Assembly: GCA_937919825.1 (NCBI GenBank)
Contig: CALFPA010000034.1
Location: 1-56,324 of the forward strand
Reading direction: 5' to 3'
Length of the DNA: 56,324 bases
Origin: an uncultured Spartobacteria bacterium
Lineage (GTDB): Bacteria; Verrucomicrobiota; Verrucomicrobiia; Chthoniobacterales; Terrimicrobiaceae
Shown here one piece after another: positions 1 through 8,728 of the stretch; the stretch's first letter is position 1; every line of letters starts with the position of its first letter. A model generated the notes under the pieces. It saw only the letters and a program-made list of their open reading frames with translations. It did no database searches and was not told the DNA's origin. Position numbers and translations under genes: made by a program.

Positions 1-1422
1 ATGCATCTCGATGCCGAGGAGGGCAGCGAGTTTTTCGAGTTTGCCGGAGATGTGGCCGACGCCGATGGCGCAGTGGTGTGCGGGGCCGTGCGCATTCCAT
101 TGCTCCATGAAGGCCCTGGCGCCAATGGGAAATTTGTAGCGGCTGTTCGTATTGCCGATTTGTAGGATCGGACCAGGAACGGATTCCCCCTCGGCGACGA
201 GGAACTCCGGGCGTCCATTGGAGCCCTCGATCACTGACAAAAGTGTTACTGGACCGTGACGCACGCTCATTTCCACGGATAATCCCCGACCGACCTTGCC
301 ATGGTAGACATCAAGGGGACGGACTTTGGTTTTACTGGAGGCGATTTTGATGTGACCAGGCCCGTCGTGGCCAAGGAGCACGACATCTTCGCGGAAATCA
401 GTGGCGTAGTATTCGGTGAAGGATCCCCCGGCCCCAAAGGTATCCATGATCTTCATGGCTTGGGCGTTCTTCACCTCGTATTCCCCGGCGACGGGAATGC
501 CGCGACCGGTGAGGAGCGAGTTGCCGAGGATGACCGAGGTCATGACATCCTCGTTCTCCTCCGAGCCTGTGCCCATGTAGTAGTAGGCCATCGAGCCGAG
601 TCGGTGCTTTTCGACAAGTTGATCGAGGGCCACAGCGGTGCGGGCCGCCCTGAGGAGCTCATCATTAGACACATCAGGCTGGATGTCGAAGGCGTCTTGG
701 AATTCAGCAAGCTTGGCATCGACTGCCTTTTGGGAAATGCCGCGCCGGATGGCAGCCAGTTCCTCGACTTCGAGGATTTCCATGTGGCCGCCGAAGCACG
801 CGAGTTGGGCGGTGAGGTCGGTGTAGATGTCCAGCATGCCATTGTAGTAATGGCCGAGCAGCCCCATGCGATTGTTGAACATCGTGTGGGCCACACGTGC
901 AGCTTCGATCCACCCATCGAGTTCGTTCCACACGGGATCGCCCTCCGCCAGGGTGCCGGTGACTTGATGAAAGTCGATGCCCGCGCGCTTGAAGGCATTG
1001 GCAATTTCCGGAACCGGGCAGGCGGCGCACCAGGCGAGCCAGTCCCCGGTCATCTTCGTGCGGTCGCCGAGTTTGTTGAATGCCTCGTAGTCGATGGCAT
1101 CGCCCGGTTGCAGATTCATGATCACCACCGGTGCCTTGGCGCGTTGCATTACCGGGAGAACGGTCGAAGACAGCGCGTAGGTCGTGACATGCAGAAAAAC
1201 GATATCCACCTCGGAGCGACGGAAGAGGCTGCCGGCTTCCACGGCGCGCTCGGGCGAATCGACAAGCCCGGCGTTGACGATTTCCACGCCAGGGCGCTGG
1301 AGCTTCGCGGCGACTTGGGCGACATAGCCCTCGAGTCGTTGTTGAAGCCCGTCGAATTGAGGCCAGTAGGTGTCGAGCCCGATGCCAAAGAGTCCGACGC
1401 GGAGGGGTGTTGGAGACATCAT
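1..1422 (-). CDS. L-fucose/L-arabinose isomerase family protein (3' end cut by window edge)
   Basis: The frame is open from ATG at 1422 to the window edge (474 codons, no stop seen), so only a short C-terminal piece can be missing. The N-terminus reads VGLFGIGLDTYWPQF, and the last residues read HHCAIGVGHISGKLEKLAAL, both typical of the L-arabinose/L-fucose isomerase family (COG2160-like). These enzymes interconvert aldoses and ketoses in the cytoplasm with a divalent metal. The exact sugar cannot be read from sequence alone. A second ATG follows immediately (1419), so the start is uncertain by one codon. The gene lies downstream of the PEP-CTERM gene on the same strand, after a stem-loop at 1525-1549, and the AT-rich stretch 1423-1520 probably holds its own promoter. 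No kinase or sugar transporter gene is visible nearby. Confidence 0.8.
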   Translation of the reverse strand, partial: MMSPTPLRVGLFGIGLDTYWPQFDGLQQRLEGYVAQVAAKLQRPGVEIVNAGLVDSPERAVEAGSLFRRSEVDIVFLHVTTYALSSTVLPVMQRAKAPVVIMNLQPGDAIDYEAFNKLGDRTKMTGDWLAWCAACPVPEIANAFKRAGIDFHQVTGTLAEGDPVWNELDGWIEAARVAHTMFNNRMGLLGHYYNGMLDIYTDLTAQLACFGGHMEILEVEELAAIRRGISQKAVDAKLAEFQDAFDIQPDVSNDELLRAARTAVALDQLVEKHRLGSMAYYYMGTGSEENEDVMTSVILGNSLLTGRGIPVAGEYEVKNAQAMKIMDTFGAGGSFTEYYATDFREDVVLLGHDGPGHIKIASSKTKVRPLDVYHGKVGRGLSVEMSVRHGPVTLLSVIEGSNGRPEFLVAEGESVPGPILQIGNTNSRYKFPIGARAFMEQWNAHGPAHHCAIGVGHISGKLEKLAALLGIEMH

Positions 1423-1524
1423 TTGTTAATTGTTTTGAATTTTAAGCATAATATTTTGAATATGGTAAATCCTATCATCAGTCACACGATTGTAATGGGT
1501 GTATGATAAAAGGCATTAACGAGG

Positions 1525-1549
1525 TCCCAAGAACCGCTTCTTCTTGGGA
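1525..1549 (-). terminator. Stem-loop after the PEP-CTERM gene
   Basis: A perfect 9-bp inverted repeat (TCCCAAGAA / TTCTTGGGA) with a 7-base loop lies 42 bases after the stop codon of the repeat protein. On the minus strand it is followed by mixed sequence and only later by TTTT, so it may terminate weakly or protect the 3' end of the message. Confidence 0.45.
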
Positions 1550-1591
1550 TCAGGAATTGAAGGTATAGAAGCAGACGTCGCTTTCTTTCAA

Positions 1592-3064
1592 TCACACCAC
1601 TTCTTTTCGCCTGCGCCACATCCAGATGCCCCCGCCGATCAGGAGCAGCGCGGCCGTGGCCCAGGTTTCGGGCTCGGGCACGGGGCGCACCTGCCATGGG
1701 CTGCTTAGGCCCTCGATAAAGCTATTCCCGATAAAGGAACTCCCGAAATCACTGTAGAAGCTGATGTATTGTAGGCTGCTGGAGAGATTCGCATTACTCG
1801 TGAAGTAGATGTGATCCGAATACAGCGTGTAGTTGTAGACATTAAGCCTTGTGCTGCTTGTCAGTGCCGAGGCGAGGCTGGAGAAGATCAGCGAGATATT
1901 GCCGTTGTCCATGTCGATCGTGGAGTTTGCTGAGAGCGTCAACGCACCAACCGTGTCGCTGATGTCTCCGTTGAAGCTCCATGTGCCGCCATTCAGATTC
2001 ACGTTGGACGAGTTGCCGATCGCATTACTCGCTTGGACTAGGATCGAGCCTCCATTGTGCACGGTGATGTTGCCGGTCGCTCCCAGCGCCCCGCTGGCAT
2101 TAGCCTCGAGCGTGCCGGCATTGACCACGGTGTCTCCCGTGTAGGTGTTGCTTGCTCCATTGACTTCCAGCGTGCCAGTCCCGTTTTTCGTGATGCCGCC
2201 AGATCCGCTGATCGTGCCGTTGAGCGACAGCGTCGTGCCGGAGGCCACGTCGTAGGTCGTGTTCTGCGCGGTGATCGCTCCACTCAGTGTCACTGTTTGA
2301 TTTGTCGCCACGTTGTAGATCGACATGGCGTTCGCGATCGTGCCGGTGGTGTCGAGTTTTAGCACCGAGGAGCCATCGGTTTGTGTGATTGTCCCAGTGC
2401 CGGCAGCGGCGGTGTTGCCGATGACAAGCGTGCCAGTGTTGAGCGTGGTGGTGCCGGTGTAGGTGCTGTTGCCGCTGAGCGTGAGCGTGCCGGTGCCCGC
2501 CTTGGTGAGGCTGCCGCCGGAACCGGCGAGGGTGCCGGTGAAGCTCGTCGTGGCGTTGTTGGAGCCGACGCTGATGGTATTGGCTCCGAAATCCAAGGTG
2601 TCGCCGCCTTGGATGGCCCCGATGTTGTAGGTGTTGGCGCCAGCCACGGTGAACGACACCTGCTGCGACCCGGAGGTGCCGGTATCGAGCGTGGTGTTTT
2701 GGAGGGCGTTCACATTCTCAAGCTGGAGCGTGGCGCCACTGTTGATCGTCGTGGTGCCAGAGTAGGTATTGGCCACGCTAAACCGCACCACACCGCCGGA
2801 CGAATCCGATGAGGCGACGTTGAGGTCACCGGAGCCCGAGATCACGGTGGTCGTGATATCGATCAGGCCGCCGCTGCGGACGGCGTCGAGCGTGGAGGTG
2901 GAGCTCAAGGTGATCCCTCCGGTGAGCGTCAGATTTCCGGCAGACACATTGCTGTCGTAGGCATATTGAATCGCCACGCTGCCGGCTCCACCGGCGCCGC
3001 CAGTCCCTCCGGTAGTTGCCGCCCCACCTCCGCCACCTCCGCCAAGACCATCCGTGCCCGCCAC
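1592..3064 (-). CDS. PEP-CTERM protein with autotransporter-type beta-strand repeats, 5' end missing
   Basis: The protein is a low-complexity Gly/Thr/Ser/Asn-rich beta-helix type with repeats such as LTLSGNSTYTGTTTLNTGTL and GTGTLEVNGASNTYTGDT, the pattern of autotransporter-associated beta-strand repeats. It ends in VPEPETW, a hydrophobic stretch and WMWRRRKEVV, a canonical PEP-CTERM sorting tail handled by exosortase in exopolysaccharide-producing Gram-negatives. It is therefore expected to be exported and sorted to the surface. The N-terminus is abnormal. The frame runs upstream through a poly-Gly stretch encoded by the GCC tract to a stop at 3194-3196, with no ATG and no signal peptide. 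The GTG at 3064 is only the first allowed start codon. The real 5' end is probably lost or lies across a wrong assembly join. Confidence 0.75.
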   Translation of the reverse strand: MAGTDGLGGGGGGGAATTGGTGGAGGAGSVAIQYAYDSNVSAGNLTLTGGITLSSTSTLDAVRSGGLIDITTTVISGSGDLNVASSDSSGGVVRFSVANTYSGTTTINSGATLQLENVNALQNTTLDTGTSGSQQVSFTVAGANTYNIGAIQGGDTLDFGANTISVGSNNATTSFTGTLAGSGGSLTKAGTGTLTLSGNSTYTGTTTLNTGTLVIGNTAAAGTGTITQTDGSSVLKLDTTGTIANAMSIYNVATNQTVTLSGAITAQNTTYDVASGTTLSLNGTISGSGGITKNGTGTLEVNGASNTYTGDTVVNAGTLEANASGALGATGNITVHNGGSILVQASNAIGNSSNVNLNGGTWSFNGDISDTVGALTLSANSTIDMDNGNISLIFSSLASALTSSTRLNVYNYTLYSDHIYFTSNANLSSSLQYISFYSDFGSSFIGNSFIEGLSSPWQVRPVPEPETWATAALLLIGGGIWMWRRRKEVV

Positions 3065-3127
3065 ACCTACCCCGTTCGCCGCACCCGCCCCGCCACCGCC
3101 AGTGCCGCCATCGCCGCCAACAGTATT

Positions 3128-3352
<225 letters not shown>

Positions 3353-3427
3353 CTGCTATGCTTTGGCATGAGTTTTTCGATGGCGCGATGCTCCCTCACC
3401 GGGTTTTGTTATGAACCGAACCAATCT

Positions 3428-4084
3428 ATGAAAATCGTTCAATGCTGGGACGACGGCGTGGAGGACGACATTCGCCTCTGCGAACTCCTCCGCTCCTTTG
3501 GTGCACAGGCCACTTTCAACCTGAATACTGGCCTCCACGGCACCGATCGCGGATCGGCCTGGCTTTTTCGCGGGGAAAAAGAAGTCCGCAAACTCGCTAA
3601 GAGCGAACTGGTCTCAGTCTATGAAGGGTTTGAGATCGCGAACCACACGCTCACCCATCTTTCCGCCGACAAGATTGATCCGGCCGAGTGGAAGCGGGAG
3701 GTTTTGGAAGGCCGCGCGCGGCTCGAGGATTTGTTCGGTCGCCGAATAGCTGGCTTCGCCTATCCCTTCGGCCATTGCCCACCGCATGCCGTTGAAACCG
3801 TCCGCGAGGCAGGCCACCTTTACGCCCGCACCTGCGCCAACGCCACGCCCTGGTTCCCGCCAACCGACCCAATGCTTCTCGCCGCCGATTGCTATTTCCT
3901 CAGCCCCCACTTCTGGGAGCGATACGCACTGGCCAAATCTTCCGGAGCCCCGGCGTTTTACTTCTGGGGACACAGCTACGAATTGTGCAGCGAGGACGAC
4001 TGGAAAAGCTTCGAGGAAAAACTCCGCCGTCTCGATTCGGATCCTGATGCCGAATGGGGATCGCTTTCCGGGATGTTCAATTAG
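3428..4084 (+). CDS. Polysaccharide deacetylase family protein (NodB-type)
   Basis: A 218-residue protein starting at ATG 3428 (the frame opens at 3368 but the conserved part begins with MKIVQCWDDGVEDD). It shows the NodB homology signature: an early Asp pair (WDDG) and the metal-binding HxxxH motif in IANHTLTH near residue 80, followed by the conserved GFAYPFG and a late FYFWGHSYE segment. Such enzymes hydrolyse N- or O-acetyl groups of polysaccharides or related small substrates. There is no signal peptide, which argues for a cytoplasmic substrate. It precedes the potCDB genes by 61 bases on the same strand, so co-transcription is possible, but no functional link is evident. Confidence 0.8.
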   Translation: MKIVQCWDDGVEDDIRLCELLRSFGAQATFNLNTGLHGTDRGSAWLFRGEKEVRKLAKSELVSVYEGFEIANHTLTHLSADKIDPAEWKREVLEGRARLEDLFGRRIAGFAYPFGHCPPHAVETVREAGHLYARTCANATPWFPPTDPMLLAADCYFLSPHFWERYALAKSSGAPAFYFWGHSYELCSEDDWKSFEEKLRRLDSDPDAEWGSLSGMFN

Positions 4085-4145
4085 AAATCCATCCAGCAAA
4101 ACACCCCGCTGGACATCCCCCGAGTTTTTCTGGAAAAGAGACGGC

Positions 4146-4991
4146 ATGATCGGTTCCGCAAGTTCCCCCGGCGCCAGATCGGCTTTTTCGCCGGGACGGG
4201 TTTTGCGTTTGCTGCGGCTTCAGAACTTTTTTTTCGGGGGATGGTCGTTGATGGTTTTTGCGTTTCTCTATCTTCCGATCGCACTGCTGGTTGTTTTTTC
4301 GTTCAATTCCTCGAAACTCAACATCCGCTGGGAGGGATTTTCGACGAAGTGGTATGAGGCGCTTCTCACGAACAAGGTTCTCATCACGGCATTCGAGAAC
4401 AGCCTGCTTGTTGCGCTCTTCACAACCTTGCTTTCCACGCTGCTCGGAACGATCGGCGCGTGGATGCTGCATCGCTACCGGTTTCCTTATCAGCGCGCGC
4501 TGGCGCTTCTGATTTTTATTCCGATGGTGATGCCCGAGGTTTTGATGGGCGTGAGCCTGCTGGTTCTCTTTGTTCAATTCCTCAACCTGCCGCTCGGTTT
4601 CACGACGCTGGTGATCTCGCACACGACCTTCTGCTTTCCGTTTGTGCTGGTCGGGGTTCAGGCGCGATTGCAGGGGCTTGATCCGTTTCTCGAGGAGGCG
4701 GCGATGGACCTCGGCGCGACGCCGCTGAAGGCATTTTGGAAAGTCATCTTGCCTTATCTCATGCCGGCGATTGTCTCGGGGGCGTTGATGTCTTTCACGC
4801 TCTCACTGGACGAATACATCGTGAGCGTTTTCACCACCGGAGCGCAGTCCCAGACGCTTCCGCTGAAAGTTTACGGGATGGCCAAGGTCGGCCTGAACCC
4901 ACAACTCAACGCGCTCAGCGCCATTTTCATCGCGGCCACTGTCGTGGTCGCGATCATCAGCCACACACTCGCTAGGAGAAAAACACCATGA
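4146..4991 (+). CDS. potC: Polyamine-type ABC transporter permease PotC
   Basis: A 281-residue inner-membrane permease with about six hydrophobic segments and the ABC permease EAA loop (EEAAMDLGATPLKAFWKVILP), the contact site for the ATPase. The sequence through MSFTLSLDEYIVSVF is characteristic of PotC. ATG 4146 was chosen; ATG 4251, just before the first membrane helix, is an alternative. The stop overlaps the start of the binding-protein gene (ATGA), so translation is probably coupled. In the family PotB and PotC form the pore for spermidine or putrescine uptake. Confidence 0.88.
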   Translation: MIGSASSPGARSAFSPGRVLRLLRLQNFFFGGWSLMVFAFLYLPIALLVVFSFNSSKLNIRWEGFSTKWYEALLTNKVLITAFENSLLVALFTTLLSTLLGTIGAWMLHRYRFPYQRALALLIFIPMVMPEVLMGVSLLVLFVQFLNLPLGFTTLVISHTTFCFPFVLVGVQARLQGLDPFLEEAAMDLGATPLKAFWKVILPYLMPAIVSGALMSFTLSLDEYIVSVFTTGAQSQTLPLKVYGMAKVGLNPQLNALSAIFIAATVVVAIISHTLARRKTP

Positions 4992-6028
4992 AAACAAAAA
5001 CCACAAAAACCATCCTGTCAGCCGCGGCCGCCGCCGCGCTGGCGTTCACTGCCACCGCGCAAGCGGCGGAGAAACTCAATATCTACTGCTGGTCCGAATA
5101 CATCCCGCAGGATGTGATCGACGATTTCGCGAAGGAGACCGGCATCAAGGTTTCCGTCGAAAACTACGCGTCGAACGAGGAAATGCTCGCCAAGCTGGGA
5201 GCCGGAGGAGGCAGCTTCGACATCATCCAACCGAGCGAGTATGTCGTGGAAGCACTCGTGAAGGAAAAACTCCTGCGTCCCCTCGACAAAAAGGCGATTC
5301 CGAACCTCAAAAACATCGGTCCGAAGTTCCTCAATATGCCGTTCGATCCCGGCAATAAATATTCCGTGCCATTCATGGCGGGAACCGTCGGGATCGTCGT
5401 GAACACGGAACTCGTCAAGGAGGATATCAAGAGCTTCTCCGATGTCTTCAAGCCGGCCAACAAAGGCAAAATCGTCGTCCTCGACGACGCCCGCGAGATC
5501 GTTTCCTGGGCCCTGCTTTCCAAGGGAATTCCCGTGAACGATGTGAGCGACAAGAATCTTGAAAAAGCCAAGGGCGTCCTCAGCGATTGGATTCCGCTGA
5601 TCAAGGTTTACGACTCCGATAGTCCGAAGACCGCCCTGCTGAATGGCGATGTCGCGATCGGCGTCGTGTGGTGCGGCGAAGGCGCCATCCTGCTCAATGA
5701 GAATAAAAAATTCCGCTGGGTTATTCCCGCCGAGGGCACCCATCTCTTCATCGACAGCTTGGCGATTCCAAAAACCGCGAAGAATTTTGCGAATGCCGAG
5801 AAATTCATGAACTACATCCTCCAGCCCGAGGTGAGCAAAAAAATCTCCGAGGCGTTCCCCTATTTGAACCCCAACAAGGAGGCCGTAAAACTTCTCACCG
5901 AGGAGCAACGAAACAACCCCGCGAGCTTCCCGAGCAAGAAGGATTTGGGCAAAATGGAAACCTTCAAAGACATCGGCGAGCGCGGCTCCGTGATCGAGGA
6001 AATCGTCACTTCCCTGAAAGTCGAATAA
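4988..6028 (+). CDS. potD: Polyamine-type ABC transporter substrate-binding protein PotD
   Basis: A 346-residue periplasmic binding protein. A signal peptide occupies about residues 1-27 (Lys/Thr-rich start, Ala-rich core, cleavage near AQA-AEKL). The mature start KLNIYCWSEYIP is the PotD/PotF hallmark, followed by FDIIQPSEYVV and MAGTVGIVVNTELV. It delivers a polyamine or a similar cationic ligand to the PotB/PotC pore. The gene sits between the two permease genes, unlike the common potABCD order. The exact ligand cannot be told from sequence alone. Confidence 0.9.
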   Translation: MKTKTTKTILSAAAAAALAFTATAQAAEKLNIYCWSEYIPQDVIDDFAKETGIKVSVENYASNEEMLAKLGAGGGSFDIIQPSEYVVEALVKEKLLRPLDKKAIPNLKNIGPKFLNMPFDPGNKYSVPFMAGTVGIVVNTELVKEDIKSFSDVFKPANKGKIVVLDDAREIVSWALLSKGIPVNDVSDKNLEKAKGVLSDWIPLIKVYDSDSPKTALLNGDVAIGVVWCGEGAILLNENKKFRWVIPAEGTHLFIDSLAIPKTAKNFANAEKFMNYILQPEVSKKISEAFPYLNPNKEAVKLLTEEQRNNPASFPSKKDLGKMETFKDIGERGSVIEEIVTSLKVE

Positions 6029-6035
6029 CTCCCCA

Positions 6036-6923
6036 ATGGCCCTCCCTTCGGCAGTCTCGAATACCGGCGGATCCGATATGCACCGCCGCAAGCCAGGTCT
6101 TTTGGCCTGGCTGATTCTGCTGCCACTGGTGGCCTGGCTGCTCCTGTTCGTCGTCGCTCCCACCGTCATGCTGATCGTGGTGAGCTTCGCCGAACGGGAC
6201 GCCCTCGGGCGGATTGTTTACGAATTCAACCTCCAAAATTATGCCCGGGCGTTCGATTGGGTCTGGCTGAAAGTCATGCTCCTCTCGATCTGGTATGCGC
6301 TCCTGACCACCATCCTCTGCATGGCCCTCGGATACCCTGTGGCCTACTTCATCGGACGAGCCCCTGAGCGCTGGCGCACCACACTTTTGCTTCTGGTGAT
6401 GGTCCCGTTTTGGACGAGCTTCCTGATCCGCACCTACGCGTGGATCACGATTCTCAGCAAGGATGGGCTCCTGAACGCCCTTCTCGTCGGATCCGGCATC
6501 CTCACCGAACCGCTGGCCCTGCTCTACACGCCCTTCGCGATCGTGCTGGGGCTGGTCTACAATTTCCTGCCCTTCATGATTCTCCCCATCTACACGAGCG
6601 TGGAGAAACTCGACAACGCCCTCATCGAAGCGGCCTACGACCTCGGCGCCGGGCCCGTTCGCGCTTTCTCGCAAGTCATCATTCCCCTCACCCGCCCTGG
6701 CATTGCCGCCGGAGCGATGCTGGTTTTCATCCCCTCCATCGCCATGTTCGCCATCACGACCCTCATGGGTGGCGGCTCGAACCCCACCATCGGCGAGGTC
6801 ATTTTCAAGCAATTCACCTCGGGTCGAAACCAACCCTTCGGCGCGGCGCTCGGAACCCTCCTGCTGGTCATTTTCTTGCTCGCCCTGTGGCTGACCAACC
6901 GCCAACGCGAGGAGAGAAACTAG
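6036..6923 (+). CDS. potB: Polyamine-type ABC transporter permease PotB
   Basis: A 295-residue permease beginning 7 bases after potD. After RRKPGLLAWLILLPLVAW comes the first membrane helix, then APTVMLIVVSFAERD, and a late EAA loop (IEAAYDLGAGPVRAFSQVIIP). The ATG at 6036 is near an in-frame ATG at 6078 that fits the usual PotB N-terminus better, so the first 14 residues are uncertain. Its stop TAG shares the palindromic CTAG with the stop of the convergent lipoprotein gene. No PotA ATPase gene lies on either side, so the ATPase must come from elsewhere in the genome. Confidence 0.88.
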   Translation: MALPSAVSNTGGSDMHRRKPGLLAWLILLPLVAWLLLFVVAPTVMLIVVSFAERDALGRIVYEFNLQNYARAFDWVWLKVMLLSIWYALLTTILCMALGYPVAYFIGRAPERWRTTLLLLVMVPFWTSFLIRTYAWITILSKDGLLNALLVGSGILTEPLALLYTPFAIVLGLVYNFLPFMILPIYTSVEKLDNALIEAAYDLGAGPVRAFSQVIIPLTRPGIAAGAMLVFIPSIAMFAITTLMGGGSNPTIGEVIFKQFTSGRNQPFGAALGTLLLVIFLLALWLTNRQREERN

Positions 6924-7360
6924 TTTCCAGCCAGGCTCGCGACTTGCTTGAGCATCGGTGCGAACTCGGCATTCCAAAGGCCCATCAAAGGACGCTGGCT
7001 GTCGAATCCCGCCTCCCCCGCATCGGTGACGCTGTAAACGCGTGGCTCCAGGCGAATGTCGGAGGTCATAGGAATTGCCACCATTTGAATCTTCACGCGA
7101 ATCGATTGAGGGGCGCCGTAGCTTCCCCACATGGCATTACCAAAACCTCCCGCGGGTTTATCAAACGAGATCGACTCCGGGTAGTTGGATTCGGAAAGCG
7201 TGTATCCGCGACCAGCAAAAACCGTTTGTGCCGCTGAAATCACACGATCAGGCGAGGTGTTTTTGACAGTTACCGCCCCTATTCCTCCAGAGCTGGAGAT
7301 CGGCGAGGAGAGGCATCCGGCAAGGAAAAGAACAGCGAGGCTGGCGGCCAGGAATTTCAT
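6920..7360 (-). CDS. Small outer-membrane-type lipoprotein of unknown function
   Basis: A 146-residue protein with a lipoprotein signal peptide: a short Lys start, hydrophobic core and lipobox LAGC with Cys16 as the predicted lipidated residue, followed by Ser/Gly. The rest (GAVTVKNTSPDRVISAAQTV, FAGRGYTLSESNYPESISF) resembles small lipoproteins that fold like a periplasmic domain, but I cannot name the family. It follows menE by 21 bases on the same strand and may be the last gene of that transcript; there is no evidence that it acts in quinone synthesis. Confidence 0.7.
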   Translation of the reverse strand: MKFLAASLAVLFLAGCLSSPISSSGGIGAVTVKNTSPDRVISAAQTVFAGRGYTLSESNYPESISFDKPAGGFGNAMWGSYGAPQSIRVKIQMVAIPMTSDIRLEPRVYSVTDAGEAGFDSQRPLMGLWNAEFAPMLKQVASLAGN

Positions 7361-7381
7361 AGGAGCCGAAACTACCAGCCG

Positions 7382-8728
7382 CTAAATGGCAGCGGCAAGC
7401 CGCTTGAAAAAGGCGAAATCCGGCTTCGCCAAATCCTCGGAAACCTCGCTTGGCCAGAGGTGAAATTTCTGCGGGATTGCGAATCGCTCCAGGCGAGCGG
7501 CGAGGAATTGGCGGACTTCTGCTTCTAGAAAATCCCCCGCGAGAAACGCCACCGGCCTCTCGCCAAAATCGGGGTCGGATTTCCCAACCACCACGGCACG
7601 GCGGACTCCTGGGATTTCAAGGAGGAACGACTCGATGGTCTCAGGCTGAATATTTTCGCCACCGGAGATGATCAAGCGGTCGCGGCGGCCTTGGATCACG
7701 AGATGTCCCTCGGCAGTGAAAGCTCCGAGGTCGCCCGTGCAAAACCACCCCTCAGCATCCGGCAAATCCTCCCAGAGTCCCTCCGGCCCGAGAGATTTTT
7801 TAGCGAGAATCGGACCACGAATTTGAATTTCCCCCGCATCGGAAATCCGAACCTCGCGGCCGGGAAGCGGGGCGCCAGCATGGAGAGGATTTGGCGTCTC
7901 CAGTAACCGCTCCGTCGTGCAAATCTGCGACGCGGACTCCGTCATGCCATAAGTAAGGTGGAGCGGCACGCCCGCACGGATGGCGCGATCGACAAGGCAA
8001 GACGGAATCGGCCCCCCGCCTACCAAAACAGCCTGAAGTCGATCCAGCGGAGCACCCGAGTCGAGCAAGCGTTGAAGCTGTGTGGGAACGAGAGAGAGGT
8101 GTGTGACAGCATCATCCTCGGTCGCATTTTCGGAATCCGAAAAAACAACAGCCGCGCCGGAGAGAAGGCAGCGGATGGGAATCGAGAAACCGCTGACATG
8201 ATTCAAAGGAAGTTGGAGCAACCAACCGCAGCCAGGCCCAAGCGGCAGGCGGAAAGCCGAACCCTCAGCGCTGGCGATGTGAGCGGCGAGGTCATGCCAA
8301 ACAACTCGAGCCCGTCCGCTGGAGCCGGAGGTTTGAAGGAGCGTGCCGGGCGAGTGCATTTCTTGCAGGAGGGTCCTGCTTGTCAGGACCGGACCGGCAT
8401 TTGCGGCTAGATCAATTCGGCTCTGACAAGCAGAGCCCTCCTGAGTCCAAAGTTCCTTCGCACCCAAATGGCGTGCGCGATCGATCGCCTCGGCTTTTGG
8501 TAGACGAAAAGAAATTGGCGCGACCAAAGCTCCTTGCTTCAGAGCCCCAAGGAGAACCAGAAGATGATCGAGCGAGGTTTTGGCCCAAGTCGCCACCACT
8601 CCTCCCGGCGTGACGGGCAAGGATTGCTCCAACTCCGAGTAACGAATCACGCGTCCGCTAGCGCGGTCGATCAATGCGGGTTCATTCCCAAATCGGGCGA
8701 GGTCAGAGAAGAACGAGTCGGGATTCAT
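7382..8728 (-). CDS. menE: o-Succinylbenzoate-CoA ligase MenE, with in-frame palindromic insert
   Basis: A 448-residue member of the ANL adenylating superfamily that makes OSB-CoA from o-succinylbenzoate, ATP and CoA. The phosphate loop reads LLQTSGSSGRARVVWH (about 130-145). The A5 motif TYGMTESASQI and the A7 motif WFCTGDLG follow; the C-terminal domain carries RRDRLIISGGENIQP. The start is ATG 8728, since the longer frame to 8947 would run inside menC. It overlaps the 3' end of menC by 26 bases. Residues 97-121 are encoded by a palindromic element and lie just before the phosphate loop. A C-terminal catalytic Lys is plausible at LAKPDF. Confidence 0.88.
   Translation of the reverse strand: MNPDSFFSDLARFGNEPALIDRASGRVIRYSELEQSLPVTPGGVVATWAKTSLDHLLVLLGALKQGALVAPISFRLPKAEAIDRARHLGAKELWTQEGSACQSRIDLAANAGPVLTSRTLLQEMHSPGTLLQTSGSSGRARVVWHDLAAHIASAEGSAFRLPLGPGCGWLLQLPLNHVSGFSIPIRCLLSGAAVVFSDSENATEDDAVTHLSLVPTQLQRLLDSGAPLDRLQAVLVGGGPIPSCLVDRAIRAGVPLHLTYGMTESASQICTTERLLETPNPLHAGAPLPGREVRISDAGEIQIRGPILAKKSLGPEGLWEDLPDAEGWFCTGDLGAFTAEGHLVIQGRRDRLIISGGENIQPETIESFLLEIPGVRRAVVVGKSDPDFGERPVAFLAGDFLEAEVRQFLAARLERFAIPQKFHLWPSEVSEDLAKPDFAFFKRLAAAI
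8366..8442. repeat. Palindromic element inserted in frame in menE
   Basis: Two 25-base arms (8367-8391 and 8418-8442) are inverted copies with four differences, separated by a 26-base centre. Each arm is itself a hairpin: GGTCCTG-CTTGT-CAGGACC in the left arm and GGCTCTG-ACAAG-CAGAGCC in the right arm, each a perfect 7-bp stem with a 5-base loop. In menE it is translated as 25 residues beginning EGSACQSR and ending LTSRTLL. A second copy of the same architecture and length lies in menD. Confidence 0.9.

Noticed and set aside
301-1506. Long plus-strand frame of 401 codons
   Set aside because: It is antisense to the isomerase gene, whose protein shows clear family motifs; the plus frame has no recognisable domain.
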